Positions 5,242-8,125 of a stretch of 8,125 bases of DNA are shown here, in pieces. How positions within the stretch are numbered: the first letter of the stretch is position 1; each line of letters begins with the position of its first letter. Made by a program: the position numbers and the translations under genes. The stretch is from NCBI GenBank assembly GCA_029858145.1, contig JAOUFP010000104.1, positions 1 to 8,125 of the forward strand. Direction: 5' to 3'. The stretch is from Nitrospirota bacterium. GTDB taxonomy: Bacteria > Nitrospirota > Thermodesulfovibrionia > Thermodesulfovibrionales > UBA6898. The notes under the pieces were generated by a model. That model made no database searches and had not been told where the DNA came from. It saw nothing but the letters and a program-made list of their open reading frames with translations.

Positions 5242-6129
5242 TCAGCTCCCATAAAAATCAAGACGCGCAAGGCTTTTCCCGAAGAGAACATACGCAAGCA
5301 ATTTCATGTAGAGGAGCAAGCTGCAGGGGAAAAGGAAAAAAGTGCCTGCCGGGACCTTCAGGCCCTCCTGTACCATGCCGATACGGGACTGAATCAGAAG
5401 GTTGTTTTTCTGCTTCGATGAGAGGCGCATGTCAAAATCAGAAAGGACCTTTTCCGCGACCAGCCGTCTGAACCTTCCATGCCTTTTCCGGTCAGCGGTC
5501 TTATTTGCGCCGTGGGAATGGACTATGGCAGACGTGACATCAGGAAAGATCTTCATCTTTTCAAAGACGCGTGGATTCTGTATCCAGAAGAGCCAGTCCT
5601 CGAGATAGAGAAACGACGGGTCAAAGAGTGAGTCGAGGAATTCTCTCCTAAAGATAAGATTCGAGGGTTGGAAGGCGTTGCGGGCCGTAAAGACGTCGAC
5701 AAAATTCCGGTGGCCGAGAAGAACTGGGCGGAGCATACCACGTCTCCTCATGTTTTTACAGAACCTTACGCTAAAGGCCAGACATGAAGCATCTGCATGT
5801 TGTTCGATAAAAGGAACAGGGTCGAAGGCGAGCTCATCGTCGGCATCGAGAAAGAATATCCATTCACCGCGTGCCCTCATCAGGCCGGTGTTGCGGGCAA
5901 CACTCGTCCCCATGTTTTTCTGACGGACCAGCACAACCTGAAGCAATGGCAATTCACCCTCCCATGACATGACAATCTCAACGCTCCTGTCAGTCGATCC
6001 GTCATCTATTATTATTACCTCCGCTGACTGCCTTGACTTTGCGGATAAACTCTTCAAAGATTCCAGAGTCCGCCCGATGGTCTTTTCGGAGTTAAAAACA
6101 GGGATGATAATACTCAAGGTCTTATTCAT
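5242..6129 (-). CDS. Family 2 glycosyltransferase
   Basis: A 295-residue GT-A glycosyltransferase using a nucleotide-sugar donor, likely in exopolysaccharide or O-antigen-type assembly. Motifs: SIIIPVFNSE (6-15), IIDDGSTDRS (40-49), NMGTSVARNTGL (72-83), the metal-binding FLDADDE (93-99) and the ED region YLEDWLFWIQ (175-184) with HSH (204-206) after it. The C-terminal segment 259-284 is hydrophobic and basic-flanked, so the enzyme probably sits on the inner membrane. The ATG (6129-6127) overlaps the TGA of the upstream GT4 gene by 4 nt (ATGA), and no strong Shine-Dalgarno sequence is present, so its expression probably depends on translational coupling. It is the last gene before the terminator-like hairpin at 5171-5220. 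Donor and acceptor specificity cannot be inferred. Confidence 0.88.
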   Translation of the reverse strand: MNKTLSIIIPVFNSEKTIGRTLESLKSLSAKSRQSAEVIIIDDGSTDRSVEIVMSWEGELPLLQVVLVRQKNMGTSVARNTGLMRARGEWIFFLDADDELAFDPVPFIEQHADASCLAFSVRFCKNMRRRGMLRPVLLGHRNFVDVFTARNAFQPSNLIFRREFLDSLFDPSFLYLEDWLFWIQNPRVFEKMKIFPDVTSAIVHSHGANKTADRKRHGRFRRLVAEKVLSDFDMRLSSKQKNNLLIQSRIGMVQEGLKVPAGTFFLFPCSLLLYMKLLAYVLFGKSLARLDFYGS

Positions 6130-7292
6130 TCCAGGTATCCCGTCACCAGTTCAAGCCTTTTTGCCCAGCTGTTTTCCCGGGCGAACCGCACAAACCCCTC
6201 CTTCTGTTCAGGGGAAGTCACAAGGGCATTCCGGAGCAGGTGCGCAAATTCTTCTTTCGTATCAGCAAGGAAGGCGGGGGATGAGATCTCTTCGAGCGCC
6301 TTCCACCTGGTAGATACCACAGGCAGGCCGCAGGCCATGTACTCGTACAACTTTATCGGGTTCACCGCTTCAATAAACGGCAATTTCTTAAAAGGGATCA
6401 TGCCTGCCTGGGAATGTTTCAGATAGGAGGGGATGTCCGGATACGAACGTTTACCAAGGAGAAAGACGTTGGGGAGTCTTTCAAGGGCCGGAAAGGAACC
6501 CTTCGCGTATTTGCCGATAATCACGAACGACACATCCGGAAGCCGGGCGGCCGAATACGCGACCCATTCCTCGCTGAACCAGTGCTCAATGCTTCCCACA
6601 TACGTCACCCGAGGGCAAGGGATGGACGCAAGCTCCGCGGGGATGCCGGATCTGTCTTCGGCAAAGCGGCCGAAGTCAACCCCGTTGGGAAGGAGAAGCG
6701 TTTTTTTTGCTCCGAAACCGGCAGCCTTATCCACAAGTTCCCGTGCCGTGGCCACGACAAGGTCGACCTTTTTTATCAATCGCCTTTCTGCTTCCATGAT
6801 ATTCGGACCGAGCTCCGGAAAGCCTGAAAGCTCGTCAGCGATCCTGAGCACAGACTTCCTGTGGGGGATGACGTCGAGGAGGTAACCAAACAACGGGCTG
6901 TCCAACCATATTGTATCGACCTCTCCAAACCCCGTTCCCCTCAATTTCCTCTTCAGCGGAGGAAACAGAAACCTTCCGGCATGCTCGATCGCCCAATACC
7001 TGTTGAAAGGGCACATGTTCGCGATCGGGATGAGCCCGAAGGGCACATATGTCCAGATATCTCCAAACTGTTCTCCCCCCCTCGCCCACGAACGCCATCT
7101 CTCAGGGAGAAGCACTTTTGCCCTTTGGGAAGAAAAAAGGTGATACAGAACATGAAAAGGGGAAATGGGGGTTGAGACATACGCCACCTCCCACCCCTTG
7201 TCAGCAAAGCATTTCGCATACTGATGACTGCCGACCTTATACGGAGCGTCCCACAGATGGGGCGTCGCAAGGAGGACCTTTTTCCTATCCAT
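6126..7292 (-). CDS. GT4-type (GT-B fold) glycosyltransferase, TuaH-like
   Basis: A 388-residue two-domain GT-B glycosyltransferase. The N-terminal acceptor-binding half opens with KVLLATPHLWD (5-15) and GSHQYA (21-26). The C-terminal donor-binding half starts near LLPNGVD (200-206), with YVGSIEHW (231-238), VIIGK (257-261) and the nucleotide-sugar-binding signature NPIKLYEYMACGLPVVST (311-328), where E317 is the conserved glutamate. This signature pattern is shared with teichuronic acid TuaH-like and many exopolysaccharide transferases. No transmembrane segment is obvious, so it is likely a cytoplasmic, membrane-peripheral enzyme. The start at 7292 has a strong AAGGAG site, and the gene overlaps the heparinase-like gene by 8 nt and the next GT2 by 4 nt, showing one operon. 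Exact sugar and acceptor are unknown. Confidence 0.88.
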   Translation of the reverse strand: MDRKKVLLATPHLWDAPYKVGSHQYAKCFADKGWEVAYVSTPISPFHVLYHLFSSQRAKVLLPERWRSWARGGEQFGDIWTYVPFGLIPIANMCPFNRYWAIEHAGRFLFPPLKRKLRGTGFGEVDTIWLDSPLFGYLLDVIPHRKSVLRIADELSGFPELGPNIMEAERRLIKKVDLVVATARELVDKAAGFGAKKTLLLPNGVDFGRFAEDRSGIPAELASIPCPRVTYVGSIEHWFSEEWVAYSAARLPDVSFVIIGKYAKGSFPALERLPNVFLLGKRSYPDIPSYLKHSQAGMIPFKKLPFIEAVNPIKLYEYMACGLPVVSTRWKALEEISSPAFLADTKEEFAHLLRNALVTSPEQKEGFVRFARENSWAKRLELVTGYLE

Positions 7293-8125
7293 GGATTCTC
7301 CTTATATCTGTTATTAATTCTCCATGGAAAATCACCTTTATCGCTTGAGACCTTTCTTTGTTGCCGTACTGATGAGAATAGAAATACTCAGATAAAGTGA
7401 TCCCGTCCGACCCATGAAATTGCACATGAATCTTATCAGAAAGCATGATGCTCTCCCCCGTACGAGCCGTTTTCCTGTCCGGATGAAGATGAAAAATGGC
7501 AACACCGGAAGATGCCCGGGGCCCCTGAAGCCGATCTTTGATCCGGATAGTTCCATCTCCTTTCTGAAAACTGATTTCACGTTTGTGCGTTATCCCTTTC
7601 GCATGAAATCCACGGTGCTCACCCATAAAACTGACATTATCACCCGTGCAATCCCATGCCATTGCCCCGGCCCCTGCATCATCAACAAGGCTGAAAAGCC
7701 CGCTGTACCCACAAGGTATGCGGTTCTGCTCCATTCCCTCGATCAAGACCGTGTTATGATACGCAGTAGACCTGAAGAGATTTCTCATGTCCGGTTCCGG
7801 AGTATATACATAAGTGCCGGGATCAATAATTATGTCTTCGCCGTCAAGGCAGAGCTCAAATGAAAGCTTATCGTTATGCGCATGGCCGCCATTCCCCTTC
7901 TGACCGTTGGGTCCGCAGGAGACGAGCAGATAATCCCGGTTATTCCTCATGACATGCCAGCCTGCATCTGAAAAAGACCTGCTCGTCAGATTTTCAAGGG
8001 CATTCTCTTCCTGCCCCTGCCAGAGCCCGTAACCCTTTTCACCGAAAACCCAGAGTGCCTCCTCAGAGAAACCGAATTCCCTGACCTTGAACTTTGACTC
8101 CTTAAAGAATATCGCGCCGAGCGTC
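7285..8125 (-). CDS. Heparinase II/III-like protein, C-terminal part (partial, 5' end outside window)
   Basis: The frame is open from the window edge to TAG (7287-7285): 279 residues are visible, without the true start. Internal Met codons such as that at 7950 are not the start, because conserved sequence continues upstream (for example GWHVM at 55-59). Numbering from the edge, the motifs are SCGPNGQKGNGGHAHNDKLS (69-88), DPGTYVYT (101-108) and RSTAYHNTVLIEGMEQN (118-134), characteristic of the C-terminal beta-rich domain of heparinase II/III polysaccharide lyases (PF07940). The missing N-terminal half should be an alpha-helical toroid and perhaps a signal peptide. Such proteins cleave uronate-containing polymers by beta-elimination, but those encoded within polysaccharide biosynthesis operons often have no proven substrate and may trim or release the polymer. 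The operon with GT4 and GT2 genes supports the latter, as inference. Confidence 0.88.
   Translation of the reverse strand, partial: TLGAIFFKESKFKVREFGFSEEALWVFGEKGYGLWQGQEENALENLTSRSFSDAGWHVMRNNRDYLLVSCGPNGQKGNGGHAHNDKLSFELCLDGEDIIIDPGTYVYTPEPDMRNLFRSTAYHNTVLIEGMEQNRIPCGYSGLFSLVDDAGAGAMAWDCTGDNVSFMGEHRGFHAKGITHKREISFQKGDGTIRIKDRLQGPRASSGVAIFHLHPDRKTARTGESIMLSDKIHVQFHGSDGITLSEYFYSHQYGNKERSQAIKVIFHGELITDIRRIHG
7298..7303 (-). promoter_or_regulatory. Ribosome binding site of the GT4 gene
   Basis: AAGGAG on the minus strand lies five bases before the ATG at 7292 and fixes that start. It lies inside the 3' end of the heparinase-like gene, whose TAG stop falls just inside the GT4 frame, so the two genes overlap by 8 nt. 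Confidence 0.8.

Overview
The window reads as part of the chromosome of an anaerobic or metal/sulfur-cycling Gram-negative bacterium. Two secreted multihaem c-type cytochromes with 5 and 15 CXXCH motifs, a moderate base composition and a surface-polysaccharide gene set are typical of Nitrospirota and Desulfobacterota (Geobacter-like) lineages. That placement is an inference from gene content; nothing in the sequence fixes the taxon. All eight recognisable genes lie on the minus strand, so transcription runs from high to low coordinates. No plus-strand gene is credible.

Region 1 (8125 to 5242) is a tight operon fragment. It holds the C-terminal part of a heparinase II/III-like protein running in from the window edge, a GT4-type glycosyltransferase overlapping it by 8 nt, and a family 2 glycosyltransferase overlapping that by 4 nt. 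A hairpin with a nearby T-tract follows.

Region 2 (4977 to 2891) is a second tight operon: a rhamnosyltransferase-like GT2, a dolichol-phosphate-mannose-synthase-like GT2 and a small DUF2304-type membrane protein, with gaps of 1 and 4 nt. Regions 1 and 2 together look like part of an exopolysaccharide or lipid-linked glycan locus: cytoplasmic sugar transferases, a membrane partner, and a polysaccharide lyase-type protein that may trim or release the polymer.

Region 3 (2675 to 135) holds two separately spaced genes for exported multihaem cytochromes. The first, 401 residues with 15 haem sites, is built from five 46-47-residue two-haem repeats plus flanking haems. The second, 355 residues, has five canonical sites and one unusual C-X5-CH. 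Both are preceded by AT-rich leaders with no visible Shine-Dalgarno sequence, unlike the glycosyltransferase genes. The spacer between them carries several hairpins, including a perfect 12-bp inverted repeat.

Region 4 (1 to 134), just after the last cytochrome gene, holds two oppositely oriented arrays of heptamers of one family (GARCNNN on the plus strand, GAGCAAC on the minus strand) that almost touch the stop codon. This and the cytochrome-next-to-polysaccharide layout are the main points deserving a second look. No tRNA, rRNA, CRISPR array or insertion sequence was seen.
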